Origin: Pseudazoarcus pumilus
GTDB lineage: Bacteria > Pseudomonadota > Gammaproteobacteria > Burkholderiales > Rhodocyclaceae
DNA: 64,000 nt
NCBI RefSeq assembly: GCF_002872475.1
Contig: NZ_CP025682.1
Coordinates: 2,976,001-3,040,000, forward strand
Direction of reading: 5' to 3'
Shown here: positions 9,104 to 17,243 of the stretch, in pieces
Numbering within the stretch: the first letter of the stretch is position 1
Layout of the letters: each line of letters starts with the position of its first letter
The notes under the pieces: generated by a model
The model's database searches: none
Told to the model about the DNA's origin: nothing
The model's input: only the letters and a program-made list of their open reading frames with translations
Program-made: the position numbers and the translations under genes

Positions 9104-9926
9104 GGTTCTGTTCACATATAGCGATATGAAATCACCGCACACACAACGCGCACGAATGCCAGATAGCTGCGGGCGAGTTTGTCGTAACGCGTGGCGATCC
9201 GTCGAAAATGCTTGATGCGATTGAAGAAGCGCTCGATCAGGTTGCGTTCGCGGTAGGCGCTGCGGTCGTACTGCCTGGGTTCGATGCGGTTGGAGCGCGG
9301 CGGAATGACCGCTTGCGCACCGGACGCTTCGACGCTCGTTACCAACGCGTTGGCATCGTAGCCTTTGTCGGCCACAAGGCTGGCGCAGGGCAACTCGGCA
9401 ATGAGCTCGTTCGCACACTCGATGTCGGCAACCTGTCCGGCGGTCAGAATCATGCGCAGCGGTTTGCCCAAAGCATCGACCGCGAAATGCAGTTTGGTCG
9501 TCAGCCCCCACGCGAGCGACCCAGCGCCTGCGGCCCTACTTTTTTTGGGCGCCACAGGCGTGCTGGTGGGCACGCACGATGGTCGAGTCGATGAACACCC
9601 GCGCCAGATCGCGCTCACCGGCCAACGCAAAGGCGATTCGGTCCCAGACGCCAGCATCGCGCCAACGCGCAAAGCGTACGTACGTCGAGTGCCAGTTACC
9701 AAACTCGGGCGGAAGGTCGCGCCAAGGGCTGCCCGTGCGCGCCAACCACAGCACAGCCTCGACGAACAACCGATTGTCCTTGGCCGTACGCCCACGATCG
9801 CTTGGCTTGCCGGGCAACAGATCTTCGATCGACGCCCACTGTTCATCCGACAGCACCATCCGAGCCATCCTGATCTCCGCTCAAAGATCAGAATGTGAAC
9901 ATAAAACTTCAAATGTGAACAGAGCC
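9104..9926 (-). mobile_element. IS5-family element (IS427-like group), copy 1
   Basis: 823 bases bounded by imperfect terminal inverted repeats (GGTTCTGTTCACAT and, read inward from the other end, GGCTCTGTTCACAT). A duplicated TA flanks it (9102-9103 and 9927-9928), as expected for IS427-type elements inserting at CTAG. The transposase lies on the minus strand. It matches the element at 43988-44811 at protein level throughout, except for one missing G in a G run. Confidence 0.93.
9112..9868 (-). pseudogene. IS5-family transposase, frameshifted copy
   Basis: orfA (9536-9868) encodes the 110-residue N-terminal part ending at an A7 run (9540-9546 as T on the plus strand), the usual place for programmed -1 frameshifting. 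In this copy the G run at 9505-9509 has five bases instead of six, so the -1 product no longer stays in the orfB frame (TTKLHFAVDALGK and RNLIERFFNRIKHF, ending at 9112). DDE residues are still encoded, but in two incompatible frames. A sequencing error in the homopolymer would also explain it. Confidence 0.8.
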
Positions 9927-10368
9927 TAGCGCGATCATCAACAGCGATCGAAACTGACAAACCGTGCGGATCATCACCAACGACGAACGCGGGCCACGTT
10001 GCAACATATCGACCCGGAACGATCCCATGGAAATAGATCAGCGGCTTGCGCTGCATCATTACAGCGCGCAGCCCAGCGTTATCTCGGTGATTTGGATCTG
10101 TTCCTCGATACCGATAACGCACCAGGTTATCCACCGTAAACGAATCGTCGTAAGGGCTATTTGGTGAAGTGGTGATTGAGATCGGCAGATCAAGGATCTT
10201 CGGCTTGAAGATTCCTTGCGGCCCGAGCAGCGGTACCCGATGACCTTGGAAGTTAATTCCCTGCATCAATGGCTCACGTGGCAAAACGTCACCATATCGA
10301 TTCGAGAGTTGGCGCAGAAACTCGAAAGCCTGCACCCGAACAAGTTGATCGAAATCGGACGCGCTCAC

Positions 10369-10841
10369 GTTGTCGACCTCGCTTTGACACAGGGGAAATG
10401 AGGGGCAAAAAACGAACTGTTGTGGAAGAAGCTTCGTCGTTTCACGCGCCCCATGCAATGCAGACTGCGGATTCAGCTGGTACCGATTCAAATATCGAAA
10501 AGGCGCTGACAGGACAAGTGGAGCGCCCACATTAACTGATTCGACCTCCAGCGCTTCGTGGCCATTTTCGTGGGCGTCGCCCATCGACGAGTCGAATGCC
10601 GAACGCGTGAGTGAATGACGTGAGCACAAGTGTGCCGCCCTCGCACACATGCGGCAAGGCATTCGGCCGCGAATCGCGGCCGAGGACGTCGGGGTGTGGT
10701 TTCCGTAGGTCAGGCAAGCGCCGAGAAGCTGCGCGCACCTGGCGCGCGACCGATTGAGCGTGAGATGGCAGGAGCGCTTCGCTTACCTGCCCTACGTCGG
10801 ACGGCAGTCGGGTGCATCGGCTGAAGTGCCGATGCGGCGGT
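10369..10841. other. Intergenic region between the HNH gene and a lipoprotein gene
   Basis: 473 bases without a convincing gene. An open frame continues upstream from the HNH start to 10662, but it has no family signature. The region holds one copy of a dispersed palindromic repeat (10704-10796) and presumably the HNH promoter. Confidence 0.5.
10704..10796. repeat. REP/MITE-like palindromic repeat, copy 1
   Basis: A 93-base element with inverted ends of the form CGTAGGKCAGGYAAGCG (left CGTAGGTCAGGCAAGCG, right CGCTTACCTGCCCTACG). The same ends recur at 15439-15536, and a right-half copy lies at 11526-11569. Confidence 0.7.
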
Positions 10842-11432
10842 TCAGCGGCGGGCCCTCTCCGGCAACGGCGGCGGATAAACACGGCCGCAGCAGCGGGAGA
10901 GGATGTTTTCGGCCTGGGCGGGGGCGAGGCGTTCGACGCGCAGGCGGGCGGCGGTTTCCGCCGGGTCGCCGACGGGGAGGACGAGCAGCACGGTTTCGGC
11001 GGCCTGGGCGGCGGAGCCGCCCTGTTCGAAGCCGTCGTCCATCCACACCGCGAGATAGGTGATGCTGTCACGCCCGAGTTGCAGCGTCATGCTGGTGCGC
11101 CACAGGTCCGAGCCGCCTTCGGACGGGATCATCGAGAGCGTGTGGCGGCCGGGCGGGACCTGAATTTCGGCGTAGGTCGCCTCGGGCAGCGCCGTGATGC
11201 CGGCGTGGCCGACGCGCAGCACGGGCGCCTCGTGCCGCAGGGCCTGATCCTCGAACTTGGGACGGAAGACGTAGATGCGAGCCTGCCCCGGCGCGGGCGG
11301 ACGGGCGCCTTCGAAGCGCGGCAGCGTGGGGGTAGCCTGTGTGGCGTCAGGAGCAGGGGCGGAAGTTGGCGGCATTGCGCAGGCCGACAGCAGGGCGGCG
11401 AGAATCACGGCGACGGACACGGTGCGCAACAT
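10842..11432 (-). CDS. Lipoprotein with DUF2846-like domain
   Basis: 196 residues from the ATG at 11432, chosen over the codon 21 bases upstream because AAGGAAT lies just before it and it places the signal peptide correctly. The lipobox LLSAC ends at Cys18. The mature part contains ARIYVFRPKFEDQ and VPPGRHTLSM, matching the DUF2846 pattern of small envelope lipoproteins. Its role is unknown. It ends with a Pro/Arg-rich tail. Confidence 0.75.
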   Translation of the reverse strand: MLRTVSVAVILAALLSACAMPPTSAPAPDATQATPTLPRFEGARPPAPGQARIYVFRPKFEDQALRHEAPVLRVGHAGITALPEATYAEIQVPPGRHTLSMIPSEGGSDLWRTSMTLQLGRDSITYLAVWMDDGFEQGGSAAQAAETVLLVLPVGDPAETAARLRVERLAPAQAENILSRCCGRVYPPPLPERARR

Positions 11433-11525
11433 CTGGGATTCCTTGGCTGGCATTTGTTAAAGATTGAAAAACGTGAATGCTGGACGCGCATCGGCTTCGG
11501 CGCAAGGGTCGAGCGAGGTGCGTTG

Positions 11526-11569
11526 TATGTGGCAGGAGCGGCAGGCGCGCGAAGCTTGCCTGCCCTACG
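11526..11569. repeat. REP/MITE-like palindromic repeat, partial copy
   Basis: A 44-base sequence matching the right half of the element at 10704-10796, including the terminal CCTGCCCTACG. It lies just after the 3' end of the multicopper oxidase gene. Confidence 0.55.
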
Positions 11570-11603
11570 CAGCCCTACCGGAGAGCGGGTTGCGGATGCG
11601 CGG

Positions 11604-13016
11604 TCAGGCGGTGACGCGGAACACGCCGCCCATGCCGCCAGCGTGGTGCTCGAGCACGTGGCAGTGGATCATCCAGTCGCCGGGGTTGTCGGCCTTGAAG
11701 GCGATCTCGACGCGCTCCTGCGGCCCCATCAGTACCGTGTCGCGCAGCGGCAGATGCGGCTCGGGCTGGCCGTCGCGGGTGAGCACGCGGAAGTGGTGAC
11801 CGTGCAGGTGAATGGGGTGAAACCAGCGCGTGTCGTTGATGAGCGTGAGGCGACAGGTGGCGTCGCGCTCGACGGCGAACAGCGGCGCCTCGTGGCGGTG
11901 GGCGTCGGGCGCGTGCGGCTGGCCGTTGACGGTCCAGGCCATGCCCTGGCGCATCAGGCCGATCATCTCGTCGCGCGGGAGGCTGCCCATCATGCCGCCC
12001 TTGAATTCGATTTCGTGATTCACGGCGTCGGCCAGCTCGGGTTCCGGCACCGGGTTGGGGGGCAGCGCGGGCGGCACGCTGTCGAGCGCGGCGACGCGCA
12101 CCGACTCGCCGGCCACCTGCAATGTGATCAGGCGGAAGGCCGCGGGGGCGTAGAAATCGTCGATCACGTCGATGCCCATGTCGGCCGATGCTGCGATGTC
12201 GAGCACCACGTCGGCGCGCATGCCGGGGCCGAGGGTGACGCGGCCGGCTTCGAAGGGCGCCACCGGCTGACCGTCGAGCGCGATGACGTGGGCCGGCAGA
12301 TCGCCGAACTTCAGGCGGAAGATGCGGCCGTTGGCGGCGTTGATGATGCGCAAACGGATGCGCTCGCCGGGGCGCACCGGCTCGTCATCCTGCAGGCGGC
12401 CGTTGATCGTGACGGTATTGCCGATGCGCCCGTCGTGGCTGCGCGCATGCATGTCGTCGAAACCGCCGACGAGATTGGCGTCGCGGTCGAGCATCCAGTC
12501 ATCGAGCAGCCACAGGATCTCGCGGTCGGCCGGATACGGCTCGGCCTCCTCGACGATGAGCGCGCCGGAGAGCCCGCGCCCGAGCTGTTCCGGCGCGTTG
12601 GCGTGGGGGTGGTACCAGTAGGTGCCGGCATCCGGCAGCGTGAAGTCGTACTCGAAGCGCCCACCCGGCGCGACCGGCGCCTGCGTCAGATGCGGCACGC
12701 CATCCATCGCGTTGGGCAGGCGGATGCCGTGCCAGTGGATGGTGGTGTCCTCGGCCAGCGCGTTCTCCAGCATCGCCCGCAGCCGCGCACCCTGCTTCAC
12801 CCGAATCACCGGCCCCGGCACCGTGCCGTTGTAGCCCCAGCAACCGCCCACCTCGGCCGGGCCATAGGGCTCCAGCGAGAACGAAGCCTTGCCGGCCGAC
12901 AGCCGCAAGGCCTCATCAGCCCTGGCCCAAGCCTTCATCGGCGGCAGCGCCGCCCAGGCGAGCATGGCGCCGGAGGCGGCGAGGAAGTGACGGCGAGTGA
13001 GACGGGGTGGGCGCAT
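11604..13016 (-). CDS. Tat-exported multicopper oxidase
   Basis: 470 residues. The Tat signal RRHFLAA sits at residues 8-14. Four copper-ligand motifs are present: HWHG at 94, HPH at 136, HPIHLHGHHF at 400-409 and HCHVLEHHAGGM at 451-462. Together these hold the type 1 site and the trinuclear cluster. The enzyme acts in the periplasm, oxidising phenols or metal ions (Cu(I), Mn(II)) with reduction of oxygen. The last motif ends with Met as axial type 1 ligand, as in CueO/CotA-like enzymes, but there is no CueO-style Met-rich insert. No copper genes flank it. Confidence 0.93.
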   Translation of the reverse strand: MRPPRLTRRHFLAASGAMLAWAALPPMKAWARADEALRLSAGKASFSLEPYGPAEVGGCWGYNGTVPGPVIRVKQGARLRAMLENALAEDTTIHWHGIRLPNAMDGVPHLTQAPVAPGGRFEYDFTLPDAGTYWYHPHANAPEQLGRGLSGALIVEEAEPYPADREILWLLDDWMLDRDANLVGGFDDMHARSHDGRIGNTVTINGRLQDDEPVRPGERIRLRIINAANGRIFRLKFGDLPAHVIALDGQPVAPFEAGRVTLGPGMRADVVLDIAASADMGIDVIDDFYAPAAFRLITLQVAGESVRVAALDSVPPALPPNPVPEPELADAVNHEIEFKGGMMGSLPRDEMIGLMRQGMAWTVNGQPHAPDAHRHEAPLFAVERDATCRLTLINDTRWFHPIHLHGHHFRVLTRDGQPEPHLPLRDTVLMGPQERVEIAFKADNPGDWMIHCHVLEHHAGGMGGVFRVTA

Positions 13017-13089
13017 GGGTGATCTCCGGATGGGGCGCTACGCGCCTACTCGACACAGACGCACAAAGCGCCGATCGGTTCGCCCCGCC

Positions 13090-14106
13090 TCAGGCGAAAT
13101 CCGCATCCAGCACGATGCGATAGCGCGCCTTGCCGGATTCGAGGTGGGCCAGCGCGTCGTTCACGCGGCTCATCGGGAAGCGTTCGACCTGCGGCAGGAT
13201 GTCGTGGCGGGCGGCGAAATCGAGCATGGTGGCAATCGTCGCGGGTGAGCCGATGGGCGAGCCGGAAATGCTGCGCTGCGCGCCGATAAGGTCGAAGGCA
13301 TTCACCGGAATCGGCTCCAGCACGGCGCCGACCACGTGCAGCCGCCCCTTGGGCGCCAGCGTGGCGACCAGCGCGTTCCAGTCCATTGGCACATTCACGG
13401 TGACGAGCAGGAAATCGAGCGTGCTCGCCAACCGTGCCAGATCGGCGCTGTCGCGGCTTGAGACCACGTGGTGCGCGCCAAAGCCGCGCGCCTCTTCAAA
13501 CTTCGACGGGCTGGAGGTGAAGGCGGTGACTTCGCAGCCCCAGGCGCGGGCGAACTTGACCGCCATGTGGCCGAGGCCGCCGATGCCGACCACGCCGACG
13601 CGGTCGGTGGGCTTGACGTCGAATTCCACGAAGGGGGTGAACACCGTCACGCCACCGCACAGCAGCGGGCCGGCGCTGGCGGCGTCCAGCCCGTCGGGCA
13701 GCGGAATGGCCCACGCAGCGTGCGAACGCACGCGCTCGGCGAATCCACCATGGTGGCCGATGATCACCGCCTGGGTCTGGTTGCACAGGTTGTGGTCCCC
13801 GCTCATGCATGAATGGCAGTGCATGCAGCTGTCCGACGCCCAGCCCACACCGACGCGCTGGCCGACGCGCAGGTGGCGCACTTGCGAGCCAACGGCGACG
13901 ATGCGCCCGACGATCTCGTGCCCCGGCACCACCGGATACACCGAGTTCATCCACTCGTTGTTCAACACCGACAGGTCGGAGTGACACAGGCCGCAGTTCT
14001 CGACCGCGACTTCCACGTCGTCGGCCGCCAACGGACCGGGGTCGTAATCGAAGGGGGCGAGAGGCTGGCCGGCGGCTTGGGCGGCCCAGGCGCGGATGCG
14101 TGACAT
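13090..14106 (-). CDS. Zinc-dependent NADP alcohol dehydrogenase (YahK/CAD-like)
   Basis: 338 residues. The catalytic zinc site is Cys38 with CHSD at 41-44 and GHE at 62-64. The structural zinc loop has four Cys in SCMHCHSCMSGDHNLC. The dinucleotide fold has GIGGLGHMAVK. This is the cinnamyl-alcohol-dehydrogenase/YahK branch, which reduces aldehydes with NADPH. The start at 14106 (MSRIRAWAA) matches the family; a longer upstream reading is unlikely. It is divergent from the MFS gene. Confidence 0.92.
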   Translation of the reverse strand: MSRIRAWAAQAAGQPLAPFDYDPGPLAADDVEVAVENCGLCHSDLSVLNNEWMNSVYPVVPGHEIVGRIVAVGSQVRHLRVGQRVGVGWASDSCMHCHSCMSGDHNLCNQTQAVIIGHHGGFAERVRSHAAWAIPLPDGLDAASAGPLLCGGVTVFTPFVEFDVKPTDRVGVVGIGGLGHMAVKFARAWGCEVTAFTSSPSKFEEARGFGAHHVVSSRDSADLARLASTLDFLLVTVNVPMDWNALVATLAPKGRLHVVGAVLEPIPVNAFDLIGAQRSISGSPIGSPATIATMLDFAARHDILPQVERFPMSRVNDALAHLESGKARYRIVLDADFA

Positions 14107-14225
14107 GGCGGATCTCCTGTGACAAGCGACCATGCTACCGCTGCCGCAACGCACCGTGAAACCCACACTTGCGACCGAGGTGCCAAGCACCGACCATTCC
14201 GGGCGACGCTGCAACTTGCCCGCGC

Positions 14226-15443
14226 ATGACGACACCATCTCCCGACGCCGACCAACCGGCCCTGATCGACGCCGACACGCCGGCCTTTCGCCGCGCCAAC
14301 GTGGCGCTGTTCATCGGCGGCTTCGCCACCTTCGCGCTGCTCTACGCCACGCAGCCGCTGCTGCCCGAACTGTCGCGCGAGTTCGGCGTCGGCGCAGCGT
14401 GGGCGAGCCTGGCGGTGTCGGCCGGCACCGGGGCGATGGCCTTCATGCTGATCCCGGCGAGCATCCTGTCCGACCGCTACGGCCGCGTGCGGCTGATGAA
14501 GTGGTCGCTGGCACTGGCGGCGGTGATCGCGCTGGCAGGCGCCTTCGTCACGGACTTCACGCAGATGATCGTGCTGCGCGCCTTGCTCGGTGCGGCGCTG
14601 GCCGGCCTGCCGGCGGCTGCGATGGCGTATCTGGGCGAAGAGATTTCGCCCAACGCGCAGGGCCGGGCGATGGGTCTGTACATCGGCGGCAACGCGCTGG
14701 GCGGCATGAGCGGGCGCGTGCTCGGCGGCCTGCTGGCGGATGTCGGGTCGTGGCGCGTGGCCCTCGCGGTGCTCGGCGTGCTGGGCATTCTCGCGGCGAT
14801 CGCGTTCTGGCGCGCACTGCCCGCTTCCAGCCACTTCCGCGCGCGTTCGGTGTCGCCGCGCGCGGTGTGCGACGACGCCCGCGTAATCTTCGCCGACAGC
14901 CATTTGCGCTGGCTCTTCGCCTGCGGCTTCCTGCTGATGGGCGCCTTCTTCGGGCTCTACAACTACGCCGGCTTCCGCCTGGAGGCGCCGCCCTACAACC
15001 TGGCGCAAAGTGCGATCGGTGCGATCTTCCTGCTCTACCTGATGGGCAGCCTGTCGTCCGCCTGGGCCGGGCGGCTATCCGACCGCTACGGCCGCCACAA
15101 CGTGCTGTGGGCGATGATGGTGGTGGCACTGGTCGGGCTGGCGACGACGCAGTTCGAGCACCTGCTGGTAGTCATCCTCGGCATCGCGCTGTACACCTTC
15201 GGCTACTTCGGCGCCCACAGCACCTGCAGCGGCTGGGTCGGCCGGCGCGCCGGCGAACGCCGCGCGCTGGCGTCCGCGCTGTACCTGTCCGCCTACTACC
15301 TGGGCAGCAGCCTGGTCGGCACCTTCACCGGCCTGGCATGGGACGGCGGCGGCTGGACGGGCTTGAGCCTTGCGGTGGGCGGCTGCCTGCTGGCGGCGCT
15401 GGGGCTGGCGTTGTGGATGCGGGCAATGACGCGCAAATCGTAG
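14226..15443 (+). CDS. MFS transporter (YnfM/AraJ-like)
   Basis: 405 residues with twelve hydrophobic segments. MFS loop signatures are SDRYGRVRLMK after TM2 and SDRYGRHN in the second half. It probably effluxes small molecules through the inner membrane. The ATG at 14226 gives a short hydrophilic leader before TM1 (VALFIGGFATFALLY). A palindromic repeat follows its stop. Confidence 0.9.
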   Translation: MTTPSPDADQPALIDADTPAFRRANVALFIGGFATFALLYATQPLLPELSREFGVGAAWASLAVSAGTGAMAFMLIPASILSDRYGRVRLMKWSLALAAVIALAGAFVTDFTQMIVLRALLGAALAGLPAAAMAYLGEEISPNAQGRAMGLYIGGNALGGMSGRVLGGLLADVGSWRVALAVLGVLGILAAIAFWRALPASSHFRARSVSPRAVCDDARVIFADSHLRWLFACGFLLMGAFFGLYNYAGFRLEAPPYNLAQSAIGAIFLLYLMGSLSSAWAGRLSDRYGRHNVLWAMMVVALVGLATTQFEHLLVVILGIALYTFGYFGAHSTCSGWVGRRAGERRALASALYLSAYYLGSSLVGTFTGLAWDGGGWTGLSLAVGGCLLAALGLALWMRAMTRKS

Positions 15444-15536
15444 GTCAGGTAAGCGTCGCAGACGCGCACCTGACATCCAGACTCAACACAGTTCCAAACG
15501 CCCAATGGTAGGTGCGCTGCGCGTACCTGCCCTACG
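15439..15536. repeat. REP/MITE-like palindromic repeat, copy 3
   Basis: A 98-base element beginning CGTAGGTCAGGTAAGCG, overlapping the MFS stop codon, and ending CCTGCCCTACG. It has the same inverted ends as 10704-10796 but a different middle. Confidence 0.65.
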
Positions 15537-15595
15537 AAAACGCGGCTGTGCAGAAGTGCTGTTATGGTTTGCATTCCGCACACCCGGCCACCACC

Positions 15596-16363
15596 ATGAG
15601 TTTGCCCATCGCCCAGATCCTGGCCCCGGTCTATACCGGCGCACTCATACTCTTCGTACTGGCGGCCATCATCGCCATCTTCCGTCTGCCGGTTGTGAAA
15701 GGCTGGTTCGGCGAGGCGCAGGGCGCGCTGGCCAAGCATCTCCTGCTCGACAAGGAGATTTACACCACGCTCAACAACATCACGATTCCGACCTCGAACG
15801 GCACGACGCAGATCGATCACATCGTGGTGTCGCGCTACGGCATCTTCGTGATCGAGACCAAGAACATGAAGGGCTGGATCTTCGGCGACGAGAAGAGTCC
15901 GCAGTGGACACAGAACGTGTTTGGCCGGCGCTATCGCTTCCAGAACCCGCTGCACCAGAACTACCGCCACATCCGCGCGCTAGCCGAATTCCTGCAACTG
16001 CCGGACGACCGCTTTCATTCGGTGGTGATGTTCTGGGGCAATGCGAAACTGAAAACGCCACTGCCCGACAACGTGCTGACGCGCGGCTATACCGGCTACA
16101 TCAAGAGCAAGCAGGAAGTGCTGATTCCCGACGAAGAGGTGAAGGCCATCATCAATGCCGTCCAGTCGGGCATGCTGCCAAAAACGCGGGCGACACACCG
16201 CGACCACGTCGCCTCGCTAAAGGAGCGACACGAGAGCACCACGACCTGCCCGCGCTGCGGCAACGCGCTGGCGCTGCGCACCGCCAAATCCGGCGCGAAT
16301 GCCGGAAAGCAGTTCTATGGCTGCTCGACGTTTCCTGCGTGTCGCTTTATGCGTAAGGTGTAA
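15596..16363 (+). CDS. NERD-domain protein with C-terminal zinc ribbon
   Basis: 255 residues. One membrane segment lies at about 10-30. The NERD core has TTQIDHIVVSRYGIFVIETK. The C-terminus is a topoisomerase-type zinc finger (CPRCGNALALR, then FYGCSTFPACRF). NERD plus zinc ribbon suggests nucleic-acid binding or cleavage; the role is unknown. The ATG at 15596 is preferred because the upstream extension overlaps the palindromic repeat. It is a second NERD protein 7 kb from the first, and the two share only the NERD domain. Confidence 0.88.
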   Translation: MSLPIAQILAPVYTGALILFVLAAIIAIFRLPVVKGWFGEAQGALAKHLLLDKEIYTTLNNITIPTSNGTTQIDHIVVSRYGIFVIETKNMKGWIFGDEKSPQWTQNVFGRRYRFQNPLHQNYRHIRALAEFLQLPDDRFHSVVMFWGNAKLKTPLPDNVLTRGYTGYIKSKQEVLIPDEEVKAIINAVQSGMLPKTRATHRDHVASLKERHESTTTCPRCGNALALRTAKSGANAGKQFYGCSTFPACRFMRKV

Positions 16364-16381
16364 TCGGAAATGGAGCCCTCG

Positions 16382-16549
16382 ATGAAGTACGGAAAGCCAC
16401 ACACCGATAGCGAAGCACATCCGAAGTCATTCCTCGAACGTGGGCTGATCGCTCGCGCTCAGGCAAGAAGATCGGGACACTATGTCACTGCAGAGCAGGT
16501 CATCGAAAAGTTGGAAGAGATCCTCCGCCAAGCCCACGCCAGGCAGTGA
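16382..16549 (+). CDS. Small hypothetical protein (55 aa), possible antitoxin-like
   Basis: Starts at the ATG at 16382, 19 bases after the NERD gene and after a GGAG-containing leader. Residues about 17-36 (FLERGLIARAQARRSGHYVT) and the helix EQVIEKLEEILRQ look like the DNA-binding or toxin-binding part of a small antitoxin. No toxin gene follows on this strand; the next genes are brnA and brnT on the other strand. Recognition is weak. Confidence 0.5.
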   Translation: MKYGKPHTDSEAHPKSFLERGLIARAQARRSGHYVTAEQVIEKLEEILRQAHARQ

Positions 16550-16580
16550 GGAGGGAACGACTAGGCCGAGAACGCGTGAA

Positions 16581-16847
16581 TCAGCGGTCGTGCACCTTCT
16601 CCTGCAACCACACCTTGATCAAGGACTGATAAGGCACGTCGCGCGCGTTGGCGGCAGCCTTGATGGAATCGAGCAGATGCTGTGGCAGTCGCAGCGAGAT
16701 CGTTTTCGTAGTTGGTTTCAGGTTCGGCAGAACAACACTCTGCGCCGCCGACCAATCTACATATTCGGCGGAATCATGAGCTTCCCAGAAGGCGCGTTCG
16801 TCTGCTTCACTTGAGAATTCAGGAATCAGTTTCTTTGGCTTGCTCAT
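16581..16847 (-). CDS. brnA: BrnA/CopG-type antitoxin
   Basis: 88 residues. The N-terminus FSSEADERAFWEAHDSAEYV is the CopG-antitoxin pattern and TKTISLRLPQHLLDSIKAAA is the ribbon-helix-helix. It overlaps the upstream BrnT toxin gene by 29 bases, in the toxin-first order normal for brnTA. It neutralises BrnT and autoregulates the pair. Confidence 0.85.
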   Translation of the reverse strand: MSKPKKLIPEFSSEADERAFWEAHDSAEYVDWSAAQSVVLPNLKPTTKTISLRLPQHLLDSIKAAANARDVPYQSLIKVWLQEKVHDR

Positions 16848-17130
16848 AAATCGCGCGTTCCTTTCGGTGCATGGAGCGAGCCGAAATCACCCGGATCAGC
16901 GTCCCTCCGGCCCTCAGAGTGAACGTGATGTGCAGCATGCGCCGCTCGTCGCTGCAGCCAAGGGCATGAAAACGCTGCTCGCCCCGACTGTGCAGATGAT
17001 CGCCGAGCAGCAAGAGCGGCACATTGAAGAACACCTGCTCTGCTTCAGCCATCGAAACGCCGTGCTTGTCGTTTTTTCGGGCGTTTCCGACATCCCAGTC
17101 AAAGCCGATGATGAGTTCAAGATCGATCAT
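16819..17130 (-). CDS. brnT: BrnT-family toxin
   Basis: 103 residues. GFDWDVGNARKNDKHGVSMAEAEQVF is the BrnT opening (written here as two family segments, FDWD and KHGVS), and LIRVISARSMHRKERAIYE is the C-terminal RNase-like helix. BrnT is a RelE-fold ribonuclease that inhibits translation. The ATG at 17130 sits directly after a GTATAT/ATATAC inverted repeat, a likely operator. Confidence 0.85.
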   Translation of the reverse strand: MIDLELIIGFDWDVGNARKNDKHGVSMAEAEQVFFNVPLLLLGDHLHSRGEQRFHALGCSDERRMLHITFTLRAGGTLIRVISARSMHRKERAIYEQAKETDS

Positions 17131-17135
17131 CTTTT

Positions 17136-17154
17136 GTATATGGTGATGATATAC
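17136..17154 (-). promoter_or_regulatory. Operator/promoter of brnTA-1
   Basis: Inverted repeat GTATAT-N7-ATATAC immediately upstream of brnT. TATACA on the coding strand can serve as a -10 box, so antitoxin binding here would block transcription. Confidence 0.55.
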
Positions 17155-17243
17155 AGCGGAACGCCCAGAATCCAGCGGAGCGCCTCAGAAAATCGTATGA
17201 GACCAAGCCAGATTATGTCTTTTTCAACAACTCGGTGGGGATG

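Larger units (their letters stand above)
8638..10368 (-). pseudogene. HNH endonuclease (predicted restriction-type), interrupted by an IS5-family insertion
   Basis: The 5' part (9929-10368) starts at a GTG with GAGG ten bases upstream and encodes SASDFDQLVRVQAFEFL and GHRVPLLGPQGIFKPK. The 3' part (8638-9101) carries the HNH core CALCRLRHASLLDAAHIIPD with the downstream NGVALCKIHHAAFD. Removing the 823-base IS and one TA copy restores one frame through the junction (VDDRASLSEQLTTG) and gives a 301-residue protein, the usual length of this restriction-like HNH family. The gene is otherwise intact, so the insertion is probably recent. Without excision the product is non-functional. Confidence 0.9.

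Noticed and set aside
9112-10662. Apparent 516-residue fusion of an HNH domain with a transposase
   Set aside because: It is the HNH N-terminal part running into the inserted IS; target-site duplication and restored frame after excision show an insertion, not a fusion.
10812-13022. Long plus-strand open frame opposite the multicopper oxidase
   Set aside because: Antisense shadow of a gene with complete copper motifs and a Tat signal.
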